In this document: positions 1 to 8,083 of the stretch, piece by piece
Layout: every line of letters starts with the position of its first letter
Numbering within the stretch: position 1 is the first letter of the stretch
Origin: Akkermansia muciniphila
Lineage (GTDB): Bacteria; Verrucomicrobiota; Verrucomicrobiia; Verrucomicrobiales; V1-33
Direction: 5' to 3'
Assembly: GCA_945861415.1 (NCBI GenBank)
Contig: CAMAUV010000046.1
Span: 1-35,372, forward strand
DNA length: 35,372 bases
Translations under genes and position numbers: made by a program
Notes under the pieces: model-generated
What the model saw: only the letters and a program-made list of their open reading frames with translations
Database searches by the model: none
What the model was told of the DNA's origin: nothing

Positions 1-102
1 AATGATAGGATCATGGGACAGCACTGAGCCGAATCGCCGGGGCAGGCCTCGAAAATCACAACTCGACCCCTCAACGAATTTAGTTACTCAGCCGCCGTCT
101 CT

Positions 103-121
103 ACGGGGGAGGCACCCCCGT
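103..121. other. stem-loop downstream of valS
   Basis: A perfect 7-bp inverted repeat (ACGGGGG / CCCCCGT) with a 5-base loop lies about 65 bases past the valS stop. Read on the plus strand it is followed by GTTTTC; read in the valS direction it has no T-run. It could end transcription of valS or of something entering from the left, but it is not a textbook intrinsic terminator for valS. I see no gene in the rest of bases 1-187. Confidence 0.4.
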
Positions 122-187
122 GTTTTCTGGCCTATGGGATGCCAGTGAAGCGACTACGACTTAATGTAAAGTGATTGGACGCAATAA

Positions 188-2863
188 TTATTCCAAGTTT
201 CGCAACATTTCGGCCAATTGAACGGATTTCTCCTCCCAGTTCATCTGGCGCTGCCGGTGTTCCTCCACAACCGCGGCGGGGGCGGAACCGATGAAACTCT
301 CGCTCCCGAGCTTGTTAATTACCTTGGTGACCTCGGCCTGCACTTTCTCCAGTTCTTTACCGAGGCGGGCGCGTTCGGCGGCGATGTCGATCAGTCCTTC
401 AAGCGGTAAATAGACTTCACCCAGAGGCGCGATGGTTCCGGCGGTGTTCTTTCCTTTGACGTAGGCTGCGTCCTGACGGATGGCACCTGCTCCGGCGAGA
501 GTGCGCAGGGTTTGAATCTGGGAATCGTCCAACCCGGTGGCGGACTTGAGCACGAAATTCAAATCTCGCTTTGAGGCGAAGCCGCAGGCAACTTTGAGAT
601 TCCGGATGCGGGCCGCGGTCTCGTAGGTGGCTGCAGCTTTGGACTGCGCATCGGCGACGAGCCCGGCGCCTACTCCTGAGAGCAGCGGGTTAGTCTCCAG
701 TGGGGTGCTGGTGAGAAACGCTCCGCTTTTTGCATAGCCCATGGTGCTCCAGAGTTCCTCTGTGACGTGCGGCATGTAGGGATGCAACAGCTGCAGATAG
801 CGGCCATAGACGGCGTCCATCACGCCCAGAGTGGCGATCTTCGACGGAGAATCGGTGCCGGAATTTAGATCGGTCTTCGCGGCTTCGAGGAAGAGGGAGC
901 AGTAGTTGCCCCAGAAGAAATCGTAAAGTAATTGCGCCGCTGAGTTGAAGCTGTAGTCCGCGAGGGCCGCATCATATTCTAATTGTAGCCGATCGAGCTT
1001 CGCCAGCAGATCAATGCAGAACACAGAGGCATTCGTCATTTTGCATTCGTCGTTCGAAATTCCATCCCCCTGCATTTGCCGGAAGCGCGCCGCATTCCAC
1101 AACTTGTTCGCAAAGTTCCGTCCCTCTTCAATCTGCGCCTCATCGAACTTAACATCGCTGCCCGTCGGCGCGATGCGCAGCAGGCCGAAACGAAGGCCGT
1201 CCGCTCCATACTTGGCCATGAGGTCCATGGGATCGGGGGAATTGCCTAGCGTCTTACTCATTTTCCGTCCCTGTTTGTCGCGGATGATAGACGTGAAGAA
1301 TACGTTCCTGAACGGAAGCTCGCCTTTGTATTCGAAGCCCGCCATGATCATGCGCGCCACCCAGAAGAAAATAATGTCCGGGCCGGTCACGAGGTCGCTA
1401 GTGGGATAAAACTTCGCCTGAGTCGCCTCATCCATCGTCGCATACGGCCAAAGCCAAGAACTGAACCACGTGTCCATACTGTCCTCATCCTGAATCCAGT
1501 TTTCGGGATCAGCCGGAGGCGCGTCGCTTACGTGCAGATCGCCGCTGGCCACATTGGAAACATCGAGCGTTTCCGACTCTTGAAGCGCGGCGGCTTCGTT
1601 CGCGCGATACCACACCGGAATACGGTGGCCCCACCAAAGCTGACGGCTGATGCACCAGTCTTTAAGTCCATCCATCCAGTGGGCGAAGGTCTTCTTCCAC
1701 CGCTCGGGGCGGAACTTGATCGCGTCGCTTTCCACTGCCTGCGCCGCTTGTCGTACCGCCGGGTATTTCAAGAACCACTGTAGCGACAGCCGTGGTTCGA
1801 TGGGCACGTCTGCGCGCTCGCTGAAACCCACGTTGTTCACGTAGTCTTCCTCCTTCACCAGCCCGCCAAGTTCCGCGAGCATTTCGGCCGCTTTCACCCG
1901 GGCTTTGAAACGGTCCATGCCATCCAGTTCTGGGCATTCCGGGCAGCTGATGCGGCCATCCGGGTGCAGCACATCGCGCACCGGCAGGCTGTGGCGCTGG
2001 CCAATTTCAAAGTCCACGAGGTCGTGCGCCGGCGTCACCTTGAGCGCGCCTGTGCCGAATTCCTTGTCCACTGCGGAATCGCCGATCACCGGAATGGCCA
2101 CGCGCGGGAAAGGACGCCATACGTGCTTGCCGATCAAGTCCTGATGTCGCTCGTCGGTAGGGTTCACGGCCACTGCTACGTCGCCCATGAGAGTCTCCGG
2201 GCGCGTCGTGCTAATTTCCAGAAAGCGCCCCGGCTCATCTACCACCTCATAGCGCATCGTATAGAATTTTCCCTTCTGCTGCTTAGGAATCACCTCCTCA
2301 TCGCTGAGAGCGGTGAGGCTCACCGGGCACCAGTTCACCATGCGCAGGCCGCGATAGATCAGGCCTTTCTTGAATAAATCCACAAACACCCGCTGCACCT
2401 CGCGGCTGTAACCTTCGTCCATAGTAAACCGCTCCCGGCTCCAGTCGCACGAACAACCGAGGCGTTTAAGCTGACTGATGATGATGCCGCCATACTTTTC
2501 CTTCCACTCCCAAACTCGCTCCACGAAGGCCTCGCGGCCTAAATCGCGGCGGGTTTTGCCATCCGTTTTGCGCAGGTCTTTTTCCACCTGTGTCTGTGTG
2601 GCGATACCGGCGTGGTCTGTGCCGGGGAGCCAGAGCACTTCCTTACCCTGCTGCCGGGCGCGGCGGGCGAGAATATCTTGGAGCGTGTTGTTGAGGACGT
2701 GGCCGAGATGCAGAATGCCGGTGACGTTCGGCGGGGGAATGACAATGCTGTAGGCAGGTTTTGCGCTGGAAGCATTGGCGGTGAAACACCTCGCCTGCTG
2801 CCACTGCGCATACCATTTTTCCTCCACCTCACCGGGCAGATACGCTTTGGATAATTCGGCCAT
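188..2863 (-). CDS. valS: valyl-tRNA synthetase
   Basis: Class Ia aminoacyl-tRNA synthetase that charges tRNA-Val in the cytoplasm. The 891-residue length fits the bacterial family. The sequence shows the HIGH-type motif HLGH at residues 52-55 behind PPPNVTG (43-49), the CP1 editing region (about 200-350), the conserved block DWCISRQLWWGHRIPVW near 402-418, and the KMSKS-type loop KMSKT at 534-538. The C-terminal 65 residues are charged and predicted coiled coil, the tRNA-binding arm typical of ValS. The ATG at 2863 gives the normal N-terminus (LPGEVEEKWY). It lies 81 bases downstream of the RND pump gene on the same strand, so the two may share a transcript. One oddity is the linker around residues 600-615, encoded by a repeat-like stretch (see 1030-1064). 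The family assignment is certain. Confidence 0.97.
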   Translation of the reverse strand: MAELSKAYLPGEVEEKWYAQWQQARCFTANASSAKPAYSIVIPPPNVTGILHLGHVLNNTLQDILARRARQQGKEVLWLPGTDHAGIATQTQVEKDLRKTDGKTRRDLGREAFVERVWEWKEKYGGIIISQLKRLGCSCDWSRERFTMDEGYSREVQRVFVDLFKKGLIYRGLRMVNWCPVSLTALSDEEVIPKQQKGKFYTMRYEVVDEPGRFLEISTTRPETLMGDVAVAVNPTDERHQDLIGKHVWRPFPRVAIPVIGDSAVDKEFGTGALKVTPAHDLVDFEIGQRHSLPVRDVLHPDGRISCPECPELDGMDRFKARVKAAEMLAELGGLVKEEDYVNNVGFSERADVPIEPRLSLQWFLKYPAVRQAAQAVESDAIKFRPERWKKTFAHWMDGLKDWCISRQLWWGHRIPVWYRANEAAALQESETLDVSNVASGDLHVSDAPPADPENWIQDEDSMDTWFSSWLWPYATMDEATQAKFYPTSDLVTGPDIIFFWVARMIMAGFEYKGELPFRNVFFTSIIRDKQGRKMSKTLGNSPDPMDLMAKYGADGLRFGLLRIAPTGSDVKFDEAQIEEGRNFANKLWNAARFRQMQGDGISNDECKMTNASVFCIDLLAKLDRLQLEYDAALADYSFNSAAQLLYDFFWGNYCSLFLEAAKTDLNSGTDSPSKIATLGVMDAVYGRYLQLLHPYMPHVTEELWSTMGYAKSGAFLTSTPLETNPLLSGVGAGLVADAQSKAAATYETAARIRNLKVACGFASKRDLNFVLKSATGLDDSQIQTLRTLAGAGAIRQDAAYVKGKNTAGTIAPLGEVYLPLEGLIDIAAERARLGKELEKVQAEVTKVINKLGSESFIGSAPAAVVEEHRQRQMNWEEKSVQLAEMLRNLE
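1030..1064. repeat. ATTCGTCATT-type repeat inside valS
   Basis: The plus strand carries CATTCGTCATTTTGCATTCG followed by TCGTTCGAAATTCCAT, that is, two copies of CATTCGTC 13 bases apart and then a TTCGAA core. From memory, runs of this kind (GAATGACGAATG... / CATTCGTCATTC...) are common between genes in Verrucomicrobiota and Planctomycetota. Here it sits in frame in valS and codes for the linker SNDECKMTNASVF between the catalytic and anticodon-binding parts. The duplication is seen; the identification as a dispersed element is inference. Confidence 0.45.
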
Positions 2864-2944
2864 AGACAGTTGGCTTTAACGGGCCGGAAAACCGGACGCA
2901 AGGGGCGAGTGACCGTCTGTTGTTAAATTGCTGTAATGCTCATT

Positions 2945-5900
2945 TCAGGATGCGTTGTTGCCCGCTGCTTCCGCGGTGGCGGGCCGCGGTGATTTTCCTG
3001 TCCATTTCGCCATCAGCGCCTGCAGGTCAGCCAGCACGAGGTAATTGATAGGCACAAGGAAAAGAGTGACGGTGAAAGAGAATATTACACCAAAAGCGAT
3101 ACTGATGGACATCTGACTGATGAACGGTTCGGCTTTATTTTGACTGAAAATGACCGGCAGCAGACCGGCAAAGGCGGTGAGGTTTGTGAGGAAAACGGCG
3201 CGGAAACGCTTGGTTCCGGCCTCCCTTGCTGCCATGCCACCGGACATGCCTTCCGACATGCACTTATTCGCATAATCCACTAGGACGAGGCTGTCGTTCA
3301 CCACCACGCCGCTGAGTGTGAGCATTCCCAGCACGCTAAAATAGGAGATGGAGAGGTCCTTCAGATAATGGCCCAGCGCAGCACCAATCCAGCCAAATGG
3401 AATGACCAACAGAATGATCAGAGGCATGATGTAATTCTTAAAGGGAATGGCCATCAGCGTATAGAGGGCGAACAAGGTGAATGCCAACCCGTAGAGCAGT
3501 GTCTTATTCGTCTCGCGCTCCTCCTTGGCGTCTCCCTGGAGATCAAACGTGAGGGTCGGATAAGTGTCGCGCAGGGATTGGGCATACTTCATCATTTCCG
3601 AGCGTATGGACACGAGGTCGCCTTCCGCCGGATTGACGTCCCCGATGACATTGATGACGCGCGCGCGGCTGTGGCGGCGGATGCTGGTGGGGGAGCGCAC
3701 AAACTCATACTCCGCTGCGGCAGTGAGCGGAATTTCTGACCCGTCAGGGGCCCGAATTTTGAGATCTTCAAGGCTGTCCAGTGTGCTGCGTTCATTGCGT
3801 GGATAGCGCACCATGACGCGCACATCGTCCCGGCCGCGCTGGATGCGCTGCGCCTCGAGGCCAAAGAACGCCTGACGGAACTGATCGCCGATCATTCGCA
3901 GCGTAATACCGCGGGCCTGCGCTTCGGGGAGTACCCGGGTGGCGCGGATCTCCTGCTTCCCGCTGGCATAGTCGTCGAAGACATCGCGCACGCCAGCCAT
4001 CGTCTTCATTTTGTCTTGGAGCTTTTCAGAGGCGGCCAGCATCATGTCGAGTTCCTGACCGGCGATTTGAATCTTCATGCCGGAGCGCGGACGGCCCCAA
4101 GAATCATGGAAGCGGAGTTCCCGCGCGCCAGAGACTTCGCCCACCTTCTTGCGCCATGCCTCCTTGACGACGGCGCTGTCCACGCTGCGGGCATCCACAG
4201 GGGGCAATTCCATCGTGACTTCACACATGTGGGGCTGTCCGGAATTGCTCACTCCGCCGTAACTGTTGTAGCTTCCCATCACGGCTATAATGCTAATCAC
4301 TTCACTCTTCCCAGTGCTTGGGTTCATGTAGGTTTTCCGGAGTTCCTCAGCGATGCCGCGGATTTTTTCCATGTGCTGCTCGGTGACAGCGGAGGGGGTG
4401 CCGATACTCATTTCCAACTGGCAGGTGATGGAGTCTCCTGGGGACCGAGGGCTGGGGTCCCAGCGGAAAAAGCCGCCTTGGAAGGCACCGACTCCCAGAG
4501 CAAGAATCCCGAGGAAGATGGCCAGCGTCGCGTAGCGGTAGCGCATGGCCACGTCGAGCGCAGGAAGATAGATTTTCGCCACCACGGTATTCTGGAGCCA
4601 GCCGGCGATGGCCTGCTGAATGCGGCCGAGGTGTCCCGGTTTTCTGTCCCACCGCACGCGCCCGAGGTGAGACGGCAGGATGAATTTACTTTCAATCAGC
4701 GAGGCCAGCAGCACCGGGACGACCACCACGGGTATCTGCTGAAACCACATACCCATGCGTCCCGGCATAAAGTAGAGTGGGATGAAGGCAGTGATGACGG
4801 TCAGCACCCCGAACGTCACCGGGGTGGCCACATCCTGCGTGCCCCGAATGGCGGCCTCCGCAGGGTCGATTCCTTCCTGAGCTCGGGAGTAGACGCTTTC
4901 CCCCGTGACAATGGCGTCATCTGTGATGATGCCCATCACGACGATAAACCCGAAAAGGCTGAGAATATTTATCGTGAAGCCCATGTAATGCATCACGATG
5001 AGTCCCCCGGCGAAGGCGATGGGGATTCCCAAGACAACCCAGAAGGCAAAACTGAAGCGGAGGAACAGGGCAAGGGTGAGAAAGACCAGCAAGGCTCCCT
5101 GCAGTCCGTTGCTCAGGAGATAGCTAAGGCGGGCTTTCACCGGTTTCGAGTTGTCGCGGTAGAGACTGAGTTGCACCCCGGGCGGCAAGTGCTGCGGGGC
5201 GGTCTTCACATAATTCCGCACCTCTTCACAGATTTTCAGCAGGTTTTGGTCGCCGGTGCGCTCCACGCGGATGAACAGGCTGGGCTTGCCATTGTAGAGG
5301 GTGTAAAGGGTCTCTTCATCGAACCCGTCGTTCACCTTCGCGACATCCTTGAGCAGCACGCGCGCCCCGCCGGTCTCGGCGCGGATCACTAGTTCATCAA
5401 ACTCCTCTTTCTTGTAGGCCTGCCCCTTCGTGCGGAGGATGACGTCGCCGGCTTCCGTTTTCAGACCTCCGGCTGGCACGTCGATGCTGTTGCGGCGCAC
5501 GGCATCGCTTACGTCCTGCACTGTCAGACCGAAGCGCCGAAGCGCTTCCTGGGAAACCTCGATGCTGATCTCAAACGGCCGTACTCCGCGCAGTCGCACG
5601 AGCGTTATGCCCGGCAGCATGGAGACCTCATCCCGGATCTGCTCACCCAACCGCCTCAGGTCCCGCGGATTATCCATGTCTGCACTCACCACGATGGTCG
5701 CTGCGGAGACTATGCGCTGGTTGAGCGAGACCTGCGGGCGCTCGGTATCGTTTCCGAAAGTGTTGATGGCATCAACGCGATTCTTCACTTCGTCCAATAC
5801 CTGTCGGGCGTCCTTACCCTGTTGGATTTCGATCTCCACTGTCCCGCGCCCTTCGGAGGAAACGGAGGAAATTTCCGCCACCCCCGGCAAGCCATCGAGC

Positions 5901-6115
5901 GCGCCCTCGATCTTGCGCACCACGCTTTCCTCCACGTCCTCCGGTGAGCCGCCGCGCAGGGCCATGCTCACCTCCACTTCATCGGGATCGTTTTCCGGGA
6001 AGTATTCGATGGGGATTTTTTCCCACGCGAAGAAGCCCCCTGTGATTAGCAGGAGGATCATGAGCAGGTTGCTCGCTACGTGGTTGGTGGCGAACCACCG
6101 GATGAGTGAATGCAT
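2945..6115 (-). CDS. RND-family efflux transporter permease (AcrB/HAE-like)
   Basis: Inner-membrane proton-driven efflux pump subunit of 1056 residues, the usual RND length. It starts with the typical MHSLIRWFATNHVASNLLM and TM1 (about 13-30), has two large periplasmic loops (about 35-335 and 550-865) and two blocks of transmembrane helices. The proton-relay acid pair in TM4 is present as ITDDA with D399-D400, and the TM10 counterpart reads GVVVNDSLVLVDYA near 955. Homologues work with a membrane-fusion protein and an outer-membrane channel; neither is encoded next to it here. The upstream gap (6116-6413) has no convincing gene, so the partner must be elsewhere or lost. Substrate cannot be told: the N-terminus and the NDS motif are closer to poorly characterised environmental RND pumps than to AcrB or CusA. 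The closing TGA is 81 bases before valS. Confidence 0.93.
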   Translation of the reverse strand: MHSLIRWFATNHVASNLLMILLLITGGFFAWEKIPIEYFPENDPDEVEVSMALRGGSPEDVEESVVRKIEGALDGLPGVAEISSVSSEGRGTVEIEIQQGKDARQVLDEVKNRVDAINTFGNDTERPQVSLNQRIVSAATIVVSADMDNPRDLRRLGEQIRDEVSMLPGITLVRLRGVRPFEISIEVSQEALRRFGLTVQDVSDAVRRNSIDVPAGGLKTEAGDVILRTKGQAYKKEEFDELVIRAETGGARVLLKDVAKVNDGFDEETLYTLYNGKPSLFIRVERTGDQNLLKICEEVRNYVKTAPQHLPPGVQLSLYRDNSKPVKARLSYLLSNGLQGALLVFLTLALFLRFSFAFWVVLGIPIAFAGGLIVMHYMGFTINILSLFGFIVVMGIITDDAIVTGESVYSRAQEGIDPAEAAIRGTQDVATPVTFGVLTVITAFIPLYFMPGRMGMWFQQIPVVVVPVLLASLIESKFILPSHLGRVRWDRKPGHLGRIQQAIAGWLQNTVVAKIYLPALDVAMRYRYATLAIFLGILALGVGAFQGGFFRWDPSPRSPGDSITCQLEMSIGTPSAVTEQHMEKIRGIAEELRKTYMNPSTGKSEVISIIAVMGSYNSYGGVSNSGQPHMCEVTMELPPVDARSVDSAVVKEAWRKKVGEVSGARELRFHDSWGRPRSGMKIQIAGQELDMMLAASEKLQDKMKTMAGVRDVFDDYASGKQEIRATRVLPEAQARGITLRMIGDQFRQAFFGLEAQRIQRGRDDVRVMVRYPRNERSTLDSLEDLKIRAPDGSEIPLTAAAEYEFVRSPTSIRRHSRARVINVIGDVNPAEGDLVSIRSEMMKYAQSLRDTYPTLTFDLQGDAKEERETNKTLLYGLAFTLFALYTLMAIPFKNYIMPLIILLVIPFGWIGAALGHYLKDLSISYFSVLGMLTLSGVVVNDSLVLVDYANKCMSEGMSGGMAAREAGTKRFRAVFLTNLTAFAGLLPVIFSQNKAEPFISQMSISIAFGVIFSFTVTLFLVPINYLVLADLQALMAKWTGKSPRPATAEAAGNNAS

Positions 6116-6413
6116 GCGCCGGAGGTGGGGACGATGTCAGGCGTTAAGCACCAGACTGCCGCTCCAGACCACTGAAAGTGAGTGCCCGCAAGCACCATCG
6201 CCGCATCTGCCGCCGCGCTGCGCTTCTCTTGTAGCGCCATTCGCTGCGCAGGGCAGCTTCCGTTCATGAAAACGCTGCAGGTCCTCCTCCTTCTGTTGAT
6301 CCCGCAGAAAGCCGAGTCATCACTTCCGGCATGACCACAGGCGAATGGACTGCTAACGGTGCCGCCGTAGTGGCGGTGCTCTAGGGGGGCCTCATCCCGC
6401 GGCCGTTCTCGGC

Positions 6414-6791
6414 ATGCCGGAGCTGGAGCGCGTCAACGGTTTCCCTCCCACCGCCGGGACTACCGCCGGCGTCCTTTCCGACGGCGTCCTTTCCGACGGC
6501 ACCAGCTTCTTCCCTTTGCTGCTCGAAGCCATCGCTCAGGCCCGGCACCATCTGCACGCACAGTTTTACATTTGGAAAAACGACCGGGCCGGGCGCATGG
6601 TTCGGGATGCCCTCATCAAAGCAGCGCAGCGCGGCGTGCAGGTGCGCGTGCTGGTGGACGAGATCGGCAGCCTCTTCGTTGAGCAGAATGCCAGCGCCGC
6701 CCATCCCGTCACTCTCGCCGGTTACCGGTTCCGCCCCCCACGCCACAAAATTGCCCAAGCAATCTTCCGATTGGTCGCGCCGCTGCTGTGA
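6414..6791 (+). pseudogene. N-terminal fragment of cardiolipin synthase-like PLD protein
   Basis: The 125-residue frame matches the start of the first phospholipase-D domain of bacterial cardiolipin synthases: FPPTAGT, then SDGTSFFPLLLEAI, HAQFYIWKNDRAGRMV, and RGVQVRVLVDEIGS. The family is about 400-500 residues with two HxKxxxxD motifs; this frame stops shortly after DEIGS, before the first HKD motif, and ends in a non-matching tail with a lone HK. The two N-terminal membrane helices expected of the family are also missing; upstream frames (6266 and 6331) hold only tiny peptides. I therefore call it a decayed gene, not a functional enzyme. A 15-bp tandem duplication lies inside it. It ends 17 bases from the convergent regulator stop. 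The preceding 6116-6413 shows no gene I can support. Confidence 0.7.
6471..6500 (+). repeat. 15-bp tandem duplication in the PLD fragment
   Basis: GTCCTTTCCGACGGC is present twice in direct succession (6471-6485 and 6486-6500). It keeps the frame and repeats the peptide VLSDG. Perfect identity suggests a recent slippage event in a gene under little selection. Confidence 0.9.
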
Positions 6792-6808
6792 CGTCAGGTC
6801 GTTTCGGC

Positions 6809-7831
6809 TTAGTTACTTAAAATATCGAGGGCTAACTCAGGCTGCACCGTGAACCTTAGGATCATCGGCGGTTCCGGGTCAGGGCTGGCGACTAAATCTT
6901 CATCGGGCCTCATGCTGCGGGAAACGGAAGGGAGTGGGGCGTCTGCATGGAAGACGACTGACGCTTCCGGCACCGGTGCCTCTGTGGATTCGTCTGAAGC
7001 GAGTTCAATTACTGCTTCGAATTCAGGCTCTGCCTCTGCTACAGGTGAGACCGGGATGGGGGCCAGTGCGATTTCCTCCGGGGCTTTTTCTGATTCAACA
7101 AAAGGCACGGGTTGAGTCAGCGGCTTCGGCCTGGTGGGCTTAATCCGGCTACCTTCATGAGCATTCATAAAATGCGTGATGTCTGATGGGCTTAGCGCCG
7201 GGAGGTTGAAAACGATTCGTGTCAGACCGCTAACCCGCTGCTCTTCGCGCTGCACGGTGGTGCCGAGGAGTCGCTGGAGCATCTGATCCTCCAGCCGGGT
7301 AAAGCTGGGGTAATTGTCCGCGATGGCATGGTGAGGATTGTGCCACTCGACCATAGTCAGTTTACAGTCCGGCGTGATTTCAAGTTCGGCACAATGCCCC
7401 TCGGCGCTCCGCAGGCGCACCAACTGTGCCGCTTTCTCTGCGGGGGTGCCGCCTTTGAGTTTCTTATCGAACACCGGTAATTTCTTCTGGAAGTAACTGA
7501 ACAGGAGCTTTTCCACCGCGCTGGAGCCGAAGATTTCGGAAAGACTTTTCAGCATTTCCAGCATGACTTCGCTGCCCGCCTCTGGGAACAGCGAATCGCC
7601 TTTCGATGTCAGGCGGTAGAGTTTTTCCGGTCGTCCGTTGGGAATGGAGCGGCGCCATGTGGCCAACCAGCCTTTCTTTTCAAGCTCGAGGCAGTGCTGC
7701 TTCACCCCCATGTAGCTCATGTCCAGCGCCCGACTGAGTTCCCCCACGGGCATCCCGGTGGAGCGTTTGAGCAGGTCGATAATGGCGAAATGCTGCGGTT
7801 TTGCGATGTCGCGGACGTGCTTGAGGAACAT
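6809..7831 (-). CDS. SufR-like winged-helix transcriptional regulator with long C-terminal tail
   Basis: 340-residue DNA-binding protein. Residues 10-80 form a winged helix (HFAIIDLLKRS, MPVGELSRALDMSYMGVKQH, and a wing with PNGRPEKLYRLT), as in the SufR/DeoR-type and ArsR-like regulators. Residues about 135-210 follow the SufR C-terminal layout (HN..., ADNYPSF, LEDQMLQRLLGTTVQREE). In SufR this part binds an Fe-S cluster by cysteines; here the expected positions read P166, R179 and the SGLTR stretch near 203, so the ligands are gone. C147 and C156 are elsewhere. Residues 225-340 are a low-complexity Pro/Glu/Ala-rich tail not normal for SufR. No suf genes are nearby. It probably represses its own promoter (see 7867-7903). 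Regulator: sure; SufR relationship: fairly sure; target: unknown. Confidence 0.8.
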   Translation of the reverse strand: MFLKHVRDIAKPQHFAIIDLLKRSTGMPVGELSRALDMSYMGVKQHCLELEKKGWLATWRRSIPNGRPEKLYRLTSKGDSLFPEAGSEVMLEMLKSLSEIFGSSAVEKLLFSYFQKKLPVFDKKLKGGTPAEKAAQLVRLRSAEGHCAELEITPDCKLTMVEWHNPHHAIADNYPSFTRLEDQMLQRLLGTTVQREEQRVSGLTRIVFNLPALSPSDITHFMNAHEGSRIKPTRPKPLTQPVPFVESEKAPEEIALAPIPVSPVAEAEPEFEAVIELASDESTEAPVPEASVVFHADAPLPSVSRSMRPDEDLVASPDPEPPMILRFTVQPELALDILSN

Positions 7832-7866
7832 GGCGAGTGTTGAGGCTTAAGGGTTGAAGTAGGGTA

Positions 7867-7903
7867 ATTATAGTTAACTCGCCTAAATTGCTAACTATGT
7901 CAA
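7867..7903 (-). promoter_or_regulatory. candidate promoter and operator of the SufR-like gene
   Basis: Read on the minus strand, a perfect TTGACA (7898-7903) and a perfect TATAAT (7867-7872) lie upstream of the start at 7831. The 25-bp spacer is far longer than normal 17 bp, so this exact pair may not be the working promoter. Between and overlapping them is an inverted repeat, ATAGTTA (7870-7876) and TAACTAT (7892-7898), whose centres are 22 bp apart, two helical turns, with a nested AGTTAACT palindrome (7872-7879). This suits a dimeric winged-helix repressor acting on its own gene. The pattern is seen; the function is inference. The rest of 7832-8083 shows no gene. Confidence 0.42.
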
Positions 7904-8083
7904 ATTTTACGTGAAAATATTAAGATTCCGTTGCTTTACAGGAAAAATGGGGGATTCGTCTGCCTATTTCAGGAGTGAAAACCACGGGTTTCACGGATGA
8001 CATGGATAGTGAAGAGGCTGCGGGAGGCTTGGTTTTGGCGCTCTTATCCCAAAAGTCGGACGCACACAGCTAGTCCGCCGGCA

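Noticed and set aside
4016..5392. A 458-residue plus-strand open frame
   Set aside because: Antisense shadow inside the RND pump gene, which has clear transmembrane and proton-relay motifs.
6266..6384. Two tiny overlapping frames before the PLD fragment (22 and 17 residues)
   Set aside because: They share an ATGA overlap but are too short, have no ribosome-binding site, and most likely are debris of the lost N-terminus.
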